Below, piece after piece: positions 1-11,899 of a stretch of DNA of 64,000 nt. Both the position numbers and the translations under genes were made by a program. Each line of letters opens with the position of its first letter. Position 1 is the stretch's first letter. The DNA is from Macrotis lagotis. Lineage: Eukaryota; Chordata; Mammalia; Peramelemorphia; Peramelidae. The stretch is from assembly GCF_037893015.1 (NCBI RefSeq), contig NC_133662.1, forward strand, positions 271,677,944-271,741,943, written 5' to 3'. The notes beneath the pieces are model-generated. The model saw only the letters and a list, made by a program, of their open reading frames with translations, ran no database searches and had not been told where the DNA came from.

Positions 1-1080
1 TGGGCAATGGAAGAGAAGCTTGGAGAGGCGAGAGAGGAAGGAAGGACTGAGCTATAGAGAGAGAATAAGAGAGAGGAGAGAGCCAGAATGGTTGGGCCAT
101 TGATGGCAATAGGGCCGCAGGGTGGGTTTACATGTGGGGGGTGGGGTGGGGAGGTGGTGAGTGTAGTGTGACCATGTAGAGTCTGAAGTAATGGAGGGGC
201 GACTGCCCAGTAGTTGGAGATCCAGGCCTGAAGCCCAGGGAGAGGCATGAGAAATGGGCCTTCAGATTTGAAGTTAATGTGTTGGCGCAGGTCAAGGGAA
301 ACGATGTAGAGACCAGAGTACCAACAAGTCACCAGTGGGGAGTGCCCAGGGTTGGTGAACAGGAGCAGAGCAAGAGGGCTTCCCAAAGGAGGCAAGGAAG
401 GCACAGTCCAAGTCATGTGCTCCAGGGAGAAAAGGCTTTGGAGGCAGAGCTAGTCTAGATGTGCCAAGGGTCCAAGGTAGGGTTCCCCAGGTATCTCATG
501 TGCTACCATTTCAATGCCACAGGTCAATGCCTGGTCTGCACCTCTGGTTTGCCTAGGGAGCACATTCATGGTGCCACTATAGTGCCCCTCCCCCCAAGCA
601 GCAGTCTAGGTACCTAGAAGTGGGTTTCAGGTTGGCAGCATCTGCCAGCTTGGAGGCTCAGGTCAGTGCGGCTGATGGGAAGCTTCTTTGTGTATATCTA
701 CACTACTGCAGGAGATGGGCATGGAGGAGGTAGCCTCATTTTAATGTCAGTGAACTAGGAGACTTGGCTTCCACATATAAAGCCTCTTGGATCCATGGAA
801 CAGAGTCCCCGAGTCACACCTGTCATCTTTGTTGTTTAATATCTTAATAAAGGTAGAGGATCAGTGCATCAGTTCTCCCCCAGCCCTGCCTTCATCCACG
901 GACCTCTTGGCTGATGAGTGGTCAGAGTCCAGCTCAAAGGGATGAATAATTTTATTTAAAGATGTTTAAAGATGTTTAGAAATAGATGTGTGTGAAGGCT
1001 CCAATTTGGCAGTAGGTCCAATCATTATGAGGCAGAAGGGCAGCTAGACCTGTCCAAAGATCTCTATTTCCATCTAGGAC
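1..1080. other. Intergenic sequence, nothing recognised
   Basis: The first 150 bp are GA-rich. No coding exon, RNA gene or assignable repeat was found. Confidence 0.5.

Positions 1081-1146
<66 letters not shown>
1081..1146. repeat. (GA)n microsatellite
   Basis: About 32 AG dinucleotides follow each other. The overlapping minus-strand frames with poly-Leu/Ser are artefacts of this repeat. Confidence 0.98.
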
Positions 1147-1147
<1 letters not shown>

Positions 1148-4100
1148 AATAAAAGAGTTGGAGAAAGAATAAGAGAGGCAGAGAGGCAGAGAGGCAGAGA
1201 GCCAGAGAAGGGGAGGATACCTTGCCTCTTTTTCTCATCTTGGGACTCAGTGTTCTCTGGAAACCTTTGACCTCTTCCCACTGGTAACAGAGGAGATGAA
1301 GAGATGGGAGGGCAATGAGAAAGGACAGTTTGGATGCTGTGATACTCAAATGTTAGGAGTCTCTGTATGGGACTGGTATTCTGGGACAAGAAGGCAGATG
1401 CACCTGGAAAGGGCCTTCTAGAGGGAGTGCTGGCAAGCCTTGGGGCTTCATTGATTGCCATCTGAACCAGGGGCTTGGCGGAGGGGCAGTCAAAGATTTT
1501 GTTGGCCTGGCCTACTGGGAGAATAGCCAGCTTTTGGTGGGGCAGGGAAGAGGTTTTGGATAGTTTGGATGATGCTATATTCCAGGTTGTAGGGGAACAT
1601 CTAAGTGATAAGACCTAGGAGTGCCTTGGATACGTGGCAGGAGAAGAGATTGGGGCAGAGCTGGGAGGAGGAATTCCAGTGTCTGGGGCAAAGGAGGCAG
1701 GGGACGGGGAGGGATGCAAAGCACATTCAGGGATTGGTGGGGGTAGGAGAGTGGAGGGCAGGCAGACCTAGAGAAGGGGTGTGGACACTTAGGATGATGC
1801 TGCAGAGCTGGGATGGGTAGAGTCCTAACCTGGAGCAATTGGAGGTGGAGGGGACAGAGAATGACCGCAGAGGGGCAGGGGGTCTGTCCCCGGGAGGCTG
1901 ACATTCCAGATGCCGTGCCAGTGGCTTCATCCTAGCTGCGGCTCTTGCTTGGGACTTTGCTGGGACACTGATTTGGACACCGAAGTCATGTTTTTGAAGT
2001 TAATAAGAAGATCATCACCGTGATGAAGTGGGATTTAGAAATCTGACTGGGACTTGTTTCATCGAGCTGCTATTGGGATAAGGAGCCACCATAATAAGAG
2101 GGACATTTGGGGACATTTTAAGACTTACAAAGTTGCATGGGGGAGTGATGTGATCCCCATGTAGAATTGCCTTCAGAATGGCCAATTCTGTCAACTCTCT
2201 TCATCCCCCAGACCTTCTTTCCTGCTCAAAGTGCCTCTTCGGCCTTGGGCCAGCCTTTGGCGATACTCTTAAGAAGCTCCCACCCATTATTTCATGGGTC
2301 CCTCTAAATAGCCCTGAGAGTTGGATAATAAAGAGACTGTGGTCCCCATTTTACAGAGGGCACCACTGAGGCCCAGAGAGGAAACACTGCCTGAACATGC
2401 TTGCCCAACTAGTAAGGATCCAAGGCAAGAGGTGTTGGTTCAGTCAAAAGTTCAGGGTGAATTTTGGAAATGGAGTGAAGTCAAAATTTTTCTTTTTCTC
2501 CTTGTAGATGCTTGTTTGGGAAGATCTCGTTTGAAGATTGTTTTTTCACATTCTCCCCAGATGACACTCCCCAAACTAGAGTGCTCTGGGATTTTTTTTT
2601 GAGGCCTTATCTCACTTGACAGTGGAACCTGGGCCAGGAAATGGAGCTGGGGTGAATGAGGACAGCTCAGCTGCTCCCTTGAGGCCTTCAGGCAGGAGAG
2701 GATTGGTGTAGGAGGTGAGAGGCAGAGAAAATGCTGGTGAATCCCCATCTGCCCCCTCTAGGGACAGTCTCAATGAACCCAGATTCACCCACCGGATCAC
2801 AGGGGCGATGCTTGTCCATGTGGGTTTGTATTTGAATCAGAAGACATCCCTGATCCTGACTCTAGGCATGACACCCTGCGCCAGGCCTCAGCTTTCTCAG
2901 GTGTAAAATGAATTGCTAGAAGACTTGGAGGCCATCTTGATCAGTTCGTTTCTCTGCCAGGCCAGGCTACCCTGGCCCAGGGTGGGAAGTCACTTGGTGT
3001 CCCCCCCCATCCAATAAAATTGCCTCCATGGTCATCTCTGGGGTCCCTCCCAACCCTCCCTCTCTGATGGGTAACTGGACCTGGAGCCCAAACAGTCATC
3101 CTTTTTCCAGGTAACCTTCTAGAACTTGTGAGATCAAAGTGGGGGCAATGGACACCCATTGGAAGAGCTTCTTCTATTATGCTTTCTACCTCCCCCACCA
3201 CTCCACATTCACCTCCTTATTGGAATGAGCCAAACCTTTAACAGTCCCATGGATTTGGGGTCCAAAGCCTTCACCCTTCAGCCTCAAAGACCTCTTCCTG
3301 ACCTTTTCCTCACTGGACTGAACTTGTAGTTTAGGAACTTTCTTAGACTCATGTCCACATAGGCCTAGTCCTGGGATAATCAGCCCCTGCTGTGGTGTCT
3401 AGGGTCCAAGCTTTCATTGGTTTTTCTAGTGGATGTGGATCCTGTGCCCTGCCCTTTCCCAGTCTGGTTTGATGTGTAGTTGCAGAAGCCCTGGTTTGGA
3501 AAGGAGGCATGGCGGGGGGGGGAGCTTGGGTAAATGCTAGAGAGGTTTCCCATTGGCCCGGTGATGCTATGCTTTGTCCAGTACTGGGGGGACCATGAGA
3601 ATCCTGTGTTTCCTGTCAATATAGGCTCCAATGCTGACTGGAGGCCTGGAAGCAGGGTGGGGGAGCTTGGCTCTGCTCACCTCCAAGGGGCCTCCTCTCC
3701 TCATGACTCACCATTTGGCCACAGAAGGATCCAAGCTGCTGCGCATCCACTCTGGGGCCTTTCCTGAGAACATCTTCACCTCCACTCCCTCCCTCCCCAC
3801 ATTTCTGTGGTGACTCTTCCAGTTCTTGTTACCCAAAGTGCGGTTATCTGTGGGAGTGTGTGCGGGCTGCAGCTCACTGGAAAACATGTGTGTGGGGGGA
3901 TGAAGCCTCTGGAGACCATTCTGGGGCCATTTTTGTTTCCTCTGCTGAATTTTGTGGAAGAAACTTGATCTACCATTTCCTGTGCAATTTGGAGCTGAGA
4001 GTGGGGGGCTAGGGATGGGGCTGTCCTTCAGACACTCCCACTGAGGTTAGCCTGGGATGAAGGCTCTCTGGAAGCTTGGGAGAAGCAAGGCGGCTCACCC

Positions 4101-4312
4101 TCCCTTTAGCTTCTGTGCCTCCACTATGGGGTATTTTGCCCTTGGTGGGAGTGGGTATACCAAAGGGCAGGAGAGGTTACTTATGCAGGAACAGACTTGG
4201 GAATGTAGAAAAGGGAAACTAAGAGTCCCAGACCAGATAATAAAAATTCATTCATTCAATCATTTGTCTCCACATTCACTCATTCTATTCATAAATACAT
4301 TGTGTTCTGGAG
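1147..4312. other. Intergenic sequence with one MIR-like relic
   Basis: A MIR-like fragment in minus orientation lies near 2335-2440 (CCATTTTACAGAGGGCACCA, CCCAACTAGTAAGGAT). The rest is moderately GC-rich unique sequence. Frames here are short and show no known protein. Confidence 0.5.
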
Positions 4313-4410
4313 AAGATGGTGAGGCTGGTGTCTTGGCACAGCATCCCCTCACGTTAATCCAAATTACATGCATGTTATGACATCATGGTCTTCTTCGAGA
4401 TTGAAGGAAA
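4313..4410 (+). mobile_element. Short RTE-tailed interspersed repeat
   Basis: GATGGTGAGGCTGGTGTCTT leads to a tail GACATCATGGTCTTCTTCGA then GATTGAAGGA. The same head and tail occur at 24955-25105. The tail is also the end of the RTE-like piece at 40005-40500. I infer a SINE-like or truncated element mobilised by an RTE-type LINE. Confidence 0.5.
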
Positions 4411-4616
4411 ACTACTAATTATAACCATTTATTAAGCCTCAACTGCATACTGAGAGCACTGGGCAAGATCCTGCTAGTTTCTTTAAGCCTACAGCCAGCC
4501 AGCATGTCACCATGTGAATTATCCTGCAAGGGAGTGCAATATCTAGCTTGTCTACCAGGTGGTGGTGTACCTGAGCCCCCGACCCAGGACCCAGTCTTAG
4601 CACTTTTTCCTTAAAG

Positions 4617-5149
4617 CCTTGGTTCTCAAAGTCTGGGGAGACCGGAGACCCTTTTAGGGAATCTGTGGGGTCAAAACCCTTTCTATGAGCATGCCAAGAT
4701 GTTTTGAATTTCAAGTATGGTAAACAACAGATTTTCTTGTTGTTTTTCAGTTGTGTGTGACTCTTTGTGACCCCATTTAAGGCTTTCTTAGCAAAGATAC
4801 CATTTCCTTCTCTAGCTCATTTTACAGATGAGGAAACTGAGGCAAACAGGGTTCAGTGACTTACCCAAGGCCACACAGTTAGTAAGAATTTGAAGCTAGA
4901 GTGGACTTAGTCCTTCCTGACTCCAGGCCTGGTGCTCTGTCACATATACACAAAATGTACATATATATGAATACAAATATACATATATATTTATATTTTC
5001 TCTATATTATATATGTATAAATATCAACTCTCCCCAATATATACTAACCACCGACGGACACAACCCATGTAAATAAATGCTTTGGGGGAAGATCCTCCAT
5101 TTTGAATAGGGGAAAGGTGTCTGGAAACCAAAATGTTTGAGAACCAGTG
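4617..5149. mobile_element. hAT (Charlie-like) MITE with nested SINE
   Basis: The left end CTTGGTTCTCAAAGTCTGG and right end TTTGAGAACCAGTG are inverted repeats. Flanking 8-mers CCTTAAAG and CTTTAGAG are compatible with a decayed hAT duplication. AGACCCTTTTAGGG near the left end is typical of mammalian Charlie-derived elements. A Mar1-type SINE and an AT-rich tract occupy the middle. Confidence 0.65.
4733..4942 (-). mobile_element. Mar1-type CORE-SINE, nested in hAT element
   Basis: On the plus strand it reads GTGTGACTCTTTGTGACCCC, CATTTTACAGATGAGGAAAC, TGACTTACCCAAGGCCACAC, and ends in the reversed tRNA head. This is the marsupial Mar1 CORE-SINE layout. It is followed by an AT-rich (ATATAC-like) tract to about 5030. 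Confidence 0.8.
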
Positions 5150-5326
5150 CTTTAGAGCAGGCCAGAGACAAGCTCTTTCCTATGGAAGAATCAATCGCAA
5201 CAAATAAAGCTCACTTACTCCGCTGCCCACCTGAGGGCCTCCACCCTCTCTCTCTACTCACTGCCTATTTAGACTCAGAGTTATTATGCTATCTTCCTGT
5301 GATTGGACAAAGAAAAAATGACCAAG

Positions 5327-5470
5327 AGGTGCAGCCAGGTGACACAGTGGATAGAGCACCAGCTCTGGAGTCAGGAGGACCTGAGTTCAAATTCGGCCTC
5401 AGATATTTAATAACTACCTAGCTGTGTGACCTTGGGCAATCCACTTAACCCCATTGCCTTCAATAAAAAA
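5327..5470 (+). mobile_element. tRNA-derived marsupial SINE with TSD
   Basis: The SINE begins AGGTGCAGCCAGGTGACACA, has the B box GAGTTCAAATTC and CTGTGTGACCTTGGGCAATC, and ends in an A tail. It is flanked by AAAAAATGACCAAG and AAAAAATAACCAAG, a 14-bp TSD with one mismatch. Confidence 0.92.
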
Positions 5471-5483
5471 AAATAACCAAGGA

Positions 5484-7692
5484 AACAAGATCAAATACCC
5501 GGAGACATTCACTTTGAATCCTGTCCTATCCTTCCTTGTTCTTGTTTTAGATCGTTGGGAATAGCTAGGGGAACCCTGAACATCCCCCCTCCCCCCCAAA
5601 CTTGCAGCCTAGGGAAAAGGAGGGTCAGAGGAGAGAGGGATTCATTTCCTGTCCAGGGTCCTTATCTGGGTTCACTGAGGCCCAGCAGGATTGTCCATAG
5701 CTGGTCGTCTTCCCAGCTCAGGATTTCTCTCCTTGCTGCTTGGTCCCGGTCCCTTTTCTGCCCCAGGATCTGATCCTTGACCATGCCTGCTGATTGACCT
5801 CCCCAAGGTTGCTGCCTCCACTCCAGGCTCCAAACCTCCCCACACGGCCTGGTCTCTGCTCCTGATTCTCCACAGCTTCTCTTCCAAGGGGCTGTTGATA
5901 GAGACCAGAGAGTGAAGAGATAGCCAGGAAGCCTCATGGGAGCCTTCCCTGGTCCCAGGGAGCTCCTGTTGATTTCCTCTGGGCAGGCAGTTCATGGCCA
6001 CTAAGTAGGAAGCATTGGTCAGGTCCCAGAACAGTTTGGCAGGGCCTGGGAGGAGCCGGGAGAAGGTGGCCCTGACTGTCCTGGAGTATCCAGTGTCCCC
6101 CCACCCCACCAGATGTTTGGAGTTCGCTTTTCTCTCCCCGACTCCTACCCCACAGGGAGCCCACCGCCTGGTAAAAGGACCAAGCAGGACCTTCCAGGTG
6201 TGCTGCCTCTTCTCCCTCCTCTTCACCCCTCCGAGTCCCCCGAAGATCTCACTAGGACAAAGCCTTCTCTAAGTGGCTCAAATCAATACTGACCTTTTCT
6301 CACTCTGAACCCAAACAGACCTGGGTGACTGACTCCACTTCTAGTGGGCTCACAGGAAGACCATCCTTGGACACAGAATCAGGGAAGCTTTCTGAAAGGG
6401 ATTCTAATCTTGCCTCTGGCACCCCAGTAGATGGTCTCCAGCAAGTTACTTCCTCTCTCTGCCTCAGTCTACTCATCTATAAAATGGGAACAATGCTGGA
6501 GCCCAGAGATAAAGTGATTCTGGGAGAGACAAGTGAGAAGGACGCCTTGCCCAGTAGAGCCCTCACTCTATTAAAACATAATTGAGCAACTCACCCTTCA
6601 ATCATTTGTCCTTGACTATACCAAAGGGCTAGTAATAGTAAGAAGGCAGCAAGACATCGTAGGTGCAAGAACACTCAACCTGCAGTCAGAGTTGCTGAGT
6701 TTAAATCCTGGCCCAGGGAATTGAGTCATGAAGAGAGAAGGGTTCTGCCAGAGCAATTTCCAGTGATCCCAGCATGAGAAATCCCTTCTGCCTCCCCCTT
6801 CCTCAGGGTCCTGACCAGAAGCTATATGAAGTGGGGTCTCCCTGAAGTGTAGCCATGCTTTCAGAGGTTTGCACTCATGCACTCTCCACCATCCACTCTC
6901 GCATGGTGGCCAAGGCTTCAATTCTATGCTCCTTGTTCCAAGCAAATGTCCCCCTTTCCTTTTCTCCACAGATATCGGAGCCAGACCTTCAGGTCCCCTC
7001 AACTAGTTGTGGTGGCTCCTCTGAATCCCTGTGATGTACCATTTATGGAGCCCATGTCCTCATCCATGACTTTCCATCAGGTGCCTATTTGAGGCCATTT
7101 CAACAACAGCCCAGTTGCCATCATCTGAGAACCTCTTTGTAAACAGCAAAACCTTCTGTATATTCAAAGATTGGCCAGCCAGCTTCCTGAGGCTTAGGAA
7201 GGCCAAAGAAATGCTGGGGGAAGGGGCGGTGTTCCTGATGGTTGTCTTGTTTTTCCTCCCCAACATCCCTACATGGGGAGATGCTGAGAATACTAATTGA
7301 TATGTGGAACTAAACAGGTGGTTTTCTTCCACTCTGGTTTTTTCCACTTCTGGGAAGACCATCTGACCAGAGGCAGAGCATCAATTCTGATCATACAGAG
7401 AGGACCTGGGTTCAACTCCAACCACAGCATGTCACCTACTTGGTGACAGCCTCTCTCCCAGAGACTGCAAACACTGACACTGTCCTTTAGAGGCAATGAG
7501 GCATTGGAGCTCACTGGCAGGTGAACTGTCATTCTTGAACTCTGAAAGTTTATCTGGAAACCAAGTGGAAGCCATCATCCGGGGGAATGAATGTCTGAAC
7601 CAAAGATGGCAAAGGAATGTGGTGGATGTCATTGTAGCAAAAGAAATGCTGAAGGGGATAATTTTAGAAAAAAGGAAGCCATATATAAACAA
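5484..7692. other. Intergenic sequence with MIR-like pieces
   Basis: MIR-like plus-strand sequence lies near 6385-6510 (CAGCAAGTTACTTCCTCTCT, CTCATCTATAAAATGGGAAC). A tRNA-type SINE head is near 6640-6720. The longest non-repeat frame of the flank (184 codons, minus, 5672-6226) resembles nothing I know and has no splice or start context that supports it. Confidence 0.5.
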
Positions 7693-7900
7693 TGTTGTTT
7701 AGTTACTTCAGGCTTGTCTGACTCTCTGGGACTTGTTCGGGGTTTTCTTGGCAGAAAGAGTGGAGGGTTTGCCATGTCCTTGCCTGACTCATCTTACAGA
7801 TGAAGAAACTAAGACAAAGAGGGTGAAGTGACTTGCCCAGGGTCACCAGATTAGGAAGGGTCTGAGGCTGGATTTGAGCTCAGAGAGGTTTCTTCTACCT
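7693..7900 (-). mobile_element. Mar1-type CORE-SINE, diverged
   Basis: It reads GTTTTCTTGGCAGAAAGAGT, CATCTTACAGATGAAGAAAC and GTGACTTGCCCAGGGTCACC on the plus strand, the reverse of the Mar1 layout. Confidence 0.75.
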
Positions 7901-9895
7901 TCCTGCTCTCCTCTGACCTTCACCCCTTGTACCCTGTGATCCAGGGTCATGTCCCTTCCTTGTTCCTCCTCACCCAAGATGCTCCACCTTCCATCTTTGG
8001 GTGTGTTTTTTGGCTATTCCCTGTGCATGGAGATCTCTGCCCCCTCGTCTTGGCTGCTGGAGTGGGGGTGGGTGGGATTTCTTGCTCTCCTTCAGGTCTT
8101 TCTCCGCCCCCCTCCCTGCCCTCTGCTTATTTTCTCTATTGGTTTTGTCTAGATTTGGTCTGCGGGTGGTTTCCCTACTAGAACCCCCTTGGTATCTCGG
8201 TATCTCGCGGCTGGCATAGCCAGTAGGCACTCATGCTGATTGGTTACTAACTGACTGATGGAGGATAAGATAGAACTCAACAACCAGACTGAAAGACTGA
8301 TGAGGCCTGATCCAGGCAAGGACCAGGTGGAAGGAGCCATGAAGGGCCTACCTTGGTGCCTCCCCCAGAGAGAAAGGTGAGGGGCTCAGGGGGCAGAGTG
8401 CAAAGGTGCCCATTGTGAGAAGGGGGTTTGCTTGGGTCTGCATGTTTATTCAGAGAGCTTTCTTTGTTGTTTTCCTATTGGGGATGAGGTGGGAGAGAGA
8501 AAACAAGTGTTTGTCAACTAAAAAATGAAGCAAAAACTCTCACAAAATCATCTTGCGGAGGCCGTTTGCCATGAGGCCTGGCAACTGGTGTTCAATTCAA
8601 TCCCAGGAACATGTATTAAGCCCCTTCTGTGGGGCAGGCAGTGTGTTCACTGATGTTCCTGCCCTCAGAGAGCTTATAGTCTAATGGGCAAAGACAAACC
8701 ACAAACAGTGGTCTGTGGAGCAACAACCAAGCAGAGCCTCTGACCAATGACAGAGACAATGTCATCCCTCTATCTTTCCAACCATTCGCAGGGTGAGAAG
8801 ATTTCAGGATGTTCCATGGAGACAAAATCAAACAGAACCACTTATGGGAAGTGGAGAGTTAATTGTGTGACCTTGAACAAGTCATTTTCCCTTTGGGGTC
8901 CCCTTTGGGTCCTCAGTGTCCTCCTCTGTTGAAGGAGCTGCTATCCTGACTGATCACTAAGGCTCTTTCCTGCTCTGAATCTCTGATCCTTCTCTTGGGG
9001 TATGTTCAAGGACACTGCATGGGGTGATGGAGAGGGAAGAGTCAGCTTTATCTGTGAATAAAGAACAATTTTAGCCAGGGGGGACCAATCACTGGGGAAT
9101 CTGCGAGCAGCAGTCTATATAGAGGAAGGGCCCTTAGACAGGATTTGTCTCAGTCCCCATCCAGGTCCTAGACTGAACTGGCAGTTGTGCTAGAGTTGTG
9201 CAAGTCCATGACTCTCATTTTACAGAGGGGGGGAAATTGAGGCTTATGGAGGAAGAGACTTACCTAAGGCTACACATGGAAGCCTAAGGTCTGCTCTCTC
9301 ATTCTGGGAGGGACTCCAGAGGCTGCTGAGTGGAATTCTTTCATTTCATATCAGAGAAAATCAAGCTTGAGACCCTAAGTGATCCGCCGAGGGTCAGACG
9401 GGTAGTAAATGGCAGAGATCTGGACCCAAGAGCCCTACCCCCAGCAGTTCCCACTCTGTTCAATGTAGCCTCATTCTTGGCCCACTCAGTACTTGTCCAA
9501 CCTTCAAGAGGGCAGCTACCTGGATCATCAGGCCCATCCCCCCTGCTCTTTCCTCCAGGACCTCAGACCAAAGAGCCATCTTCCTTTAGCTGGTGCTCTA
9601 ACAAATAGATTGTTGGAGGTCAGAGTTCAGGACAAGCAATGGGATTCCACTGGGAAGCATCTGGTTTGTGGTGGGTCGCCTTTGACAATCTCTTGATTTG
9701 TGGCTTATTCCAAGGAGCTTAGCTGTGGGATGAGATGCTCTCCTGAACACCAGTCAAACTGGGGGGGGGGGTCATGGACCAGTCAGATCATTTTGAGTTA
9801 TTTCTTCTGAAGAGCTTGGTAACTTGATAAAGAAGTGGAGGGGTGAATGGTGACTTTCTGAGAAAAGAAACTTGATCTTTTTTGACCCCCATGGA
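7901..9895. other. Intergenic sequence with old repeats
   Basis: Near 8595-8710 lies an interspersed fragment of the type AACATGTATTAAGCCCCTTC ... CTCAGAGAGCTTATAGTCTA. MIR-like fragments are near 8858-8990 (plus), 9210-9290 and 9345-9450 (minus). No gene. Confidence 0.5.
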
Positions 9896-9939
9896 AGACT
9901 GCTTGCAGCTACTCAGCTCAATCTGGCATCTCCAAATCC

Positions 9940-10150
9940 AGTACCCAGCTTGGCTTGATTACCACCCCCAGATAGCTACATTGCTATTTTCTTCAAGGTT
10001 GATAGTAGCAGTGCCCTTCCTAAAATGTGGTGCCCAGGACTGACATGGCAGTGGATAGTGTAGAGGACAGCAGGATTCCCCTGGCCCTGGCCCTGGACAC
10101 TGTGCTTCTCTTAATGCTCTTCTCCAAGACCAACCAACCCATTGGCCCTG
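9940..10150 (-). mobile_element. CR1/L3-like LINE fragment
   Basis: CCTAAAATGTGGTGCCCAGG and CTGGACACTGTGCTTCTCTT are the reverse of the CR1-like segments seen in sense near 12.85-12.95 kb. Old and short. Confidence 0.55.
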
Positions 10151-11899
10151 TCATCTGAGTAAAAGGGCAAAAGGCTGTTGGGTGTTACCCTTAAGGGCCT
10201 TTGAGCAACTGGTACAGGTGCCCCTTTCAGATTAGAGGATGCTGGTCTGAATCATGACAGCCTAAACGTGAGAACCAGAAGCCAGATGATTGAGTCTTCT
10301 GGTACCACCACCACCAATGAAATGTTTTCCCTCATCTTCCACCTCCTCCACTGGCTAGTGTGCTAATACCTTCTTTCCTCTCATTACTCCCTCCCCCCCC
10401 ATTAGAACGCAAGTTCCTTGAGGGCAGGGACAGCTCTGCTTTGATCTTTGTAGGCCCAGTGGCTACCATGATGCCTGGCTCACTTGACTTGGTTTGACTA
10501 GTGATTTTATATGTGAAAAAGTCTCTGTCCACCAGGAGTTTAAATGCTAAGGGGGAGTGCCATAGGCCTGTCTGCCTGCCTATTTACCACCTATCTCTAC
10601 ACATAAACATGTAACATGATCTCTCTGTATATATGCATCTATATATTCAGAATAAATACAGAATGAACACAGGATACTTGATGGGGAAAGCGCTAGCCTC
10701 TGGCAGAATTACGAAAAACCTCATGTAGATGTGGTACCTGAGCTGAGGACTGTCAGACACTTGAGGCTCTAAGAGGAGAAATGAGGAGATATTGGGCACA
10801 GCCCTGCCAAGACATGATGACTTTCCTCATCATTCACCCTTCTTTCTCCTCTTCCTATTTCTTAGTGGGGGAATCTATTGAAAATCTTTCTGTTCTAGAA
10901 GGGTTGGGGTGGAAAGCCCCCCTCATCACACATCATTCCCAGAGCTGGGTTTTGGAGCAGAGCCACTTAGCGTGGGTGAGTTATCCACAAACCAACCAAT
11001 ATTACAACCAAGCCCTTCCCTCCCTGCCCACTTGGTCATTTTGGAGCCCGGAGGAAAATTGACATGAGTCAGATGGAATATTCCAGTCTTGGTTCCAGTC
11101 TGTGGGCACTCCTGGTGAAAGTGAAAATAACTGGATGAGTTACAAAGGGCTCCTCTTGGTTTGTGGGATGGAGGCTGCCACTATGCTACCCAGCTCCCAC
11201 CGGACCCAACTGGCCCTGGATAAACAAAGACAGACTGCTCAAGAACAAGAGCCATGATCCTGCCATCAGGGGCGGGCACTGCATACTGCCCTGATTCCTT
11301 TGGTCTGATGGACCATAAGTGCACTGCAGCTGTTCATGGTACTATGGAATTTCCTCATACTGGGCACTAGTTTGAGTATTAGGGGGCCCAACTGCTGGCT
11401 TTAATTCCATTCAATGCACATTTTCATTAGAATGAAATTGCCATTGGAAATCAGGAGTCAGGGAGGTCTGTGGAATGGCTGAGCCATTCTGCACAAGTCA
11501 CTTCACCTTGGTAGTGGCACGTCCCAATCAAAGTCAATAACTGCCTCCCCTTCCCTCTCCATCAAAAAAATCGTAACCTATTTCAGACTCACTGTAATAG
11601 AGAGAGATAATGCAATGTAGCTGCTAGAATCCTCCAGCCTTGGAAGACCTGGTTCAGATCCTGGTTCAAGATCCTGATTTAATGTGCTTGGGGAAGCCCA
11701 GGTCAGCGAGTGGGAATTCTGGGAAAACCTATGAGTAGTTTCTGGGAAAACCTACAAGTAGTTTCTGTTAAAGAGAGAATAGGAGAACCAGAAACAGCAT
11801 TCACAAAGCATCCATCACGAGCAGCCCATGTCAGGATAACCTTTTGGGCAGTCACTAAACTGACAGATCAGGAGACTCCTCCTGGACAAAGTTGACTTA
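10151..11899. other. Intergenic sequence
   Basis: An interspersed fragment near 10400-10490 has the mammalian-type AGTTCCTTGAGGGCAGGGAC. A tandem duplication lies at 11721-11766. No gene. Confidence 0.5.
11721..11766. repeat. 23-bp tandem duplication
   Basis: Two adjacent copies of GGGAAAACCTATGAGTAGTT plus TCT differ at two bases only (TGAG against CAAG). It is an isolated duplication. Confidence 0.9.

Noticed and set aside
976-1461. Leu/Ser-rich minus-strand frame
   Set aside because: It is created by the GA repeat at 1081-1146.
5672-6226. 184-codon minus-strand frame, longest non-repeat frame in the left flank
   Set aside because: No domain, no known protein, composition rich in Arg/Gly/Trp as expected for antisense GC-rich DNA, and overlapping frames of similar length on both strands.
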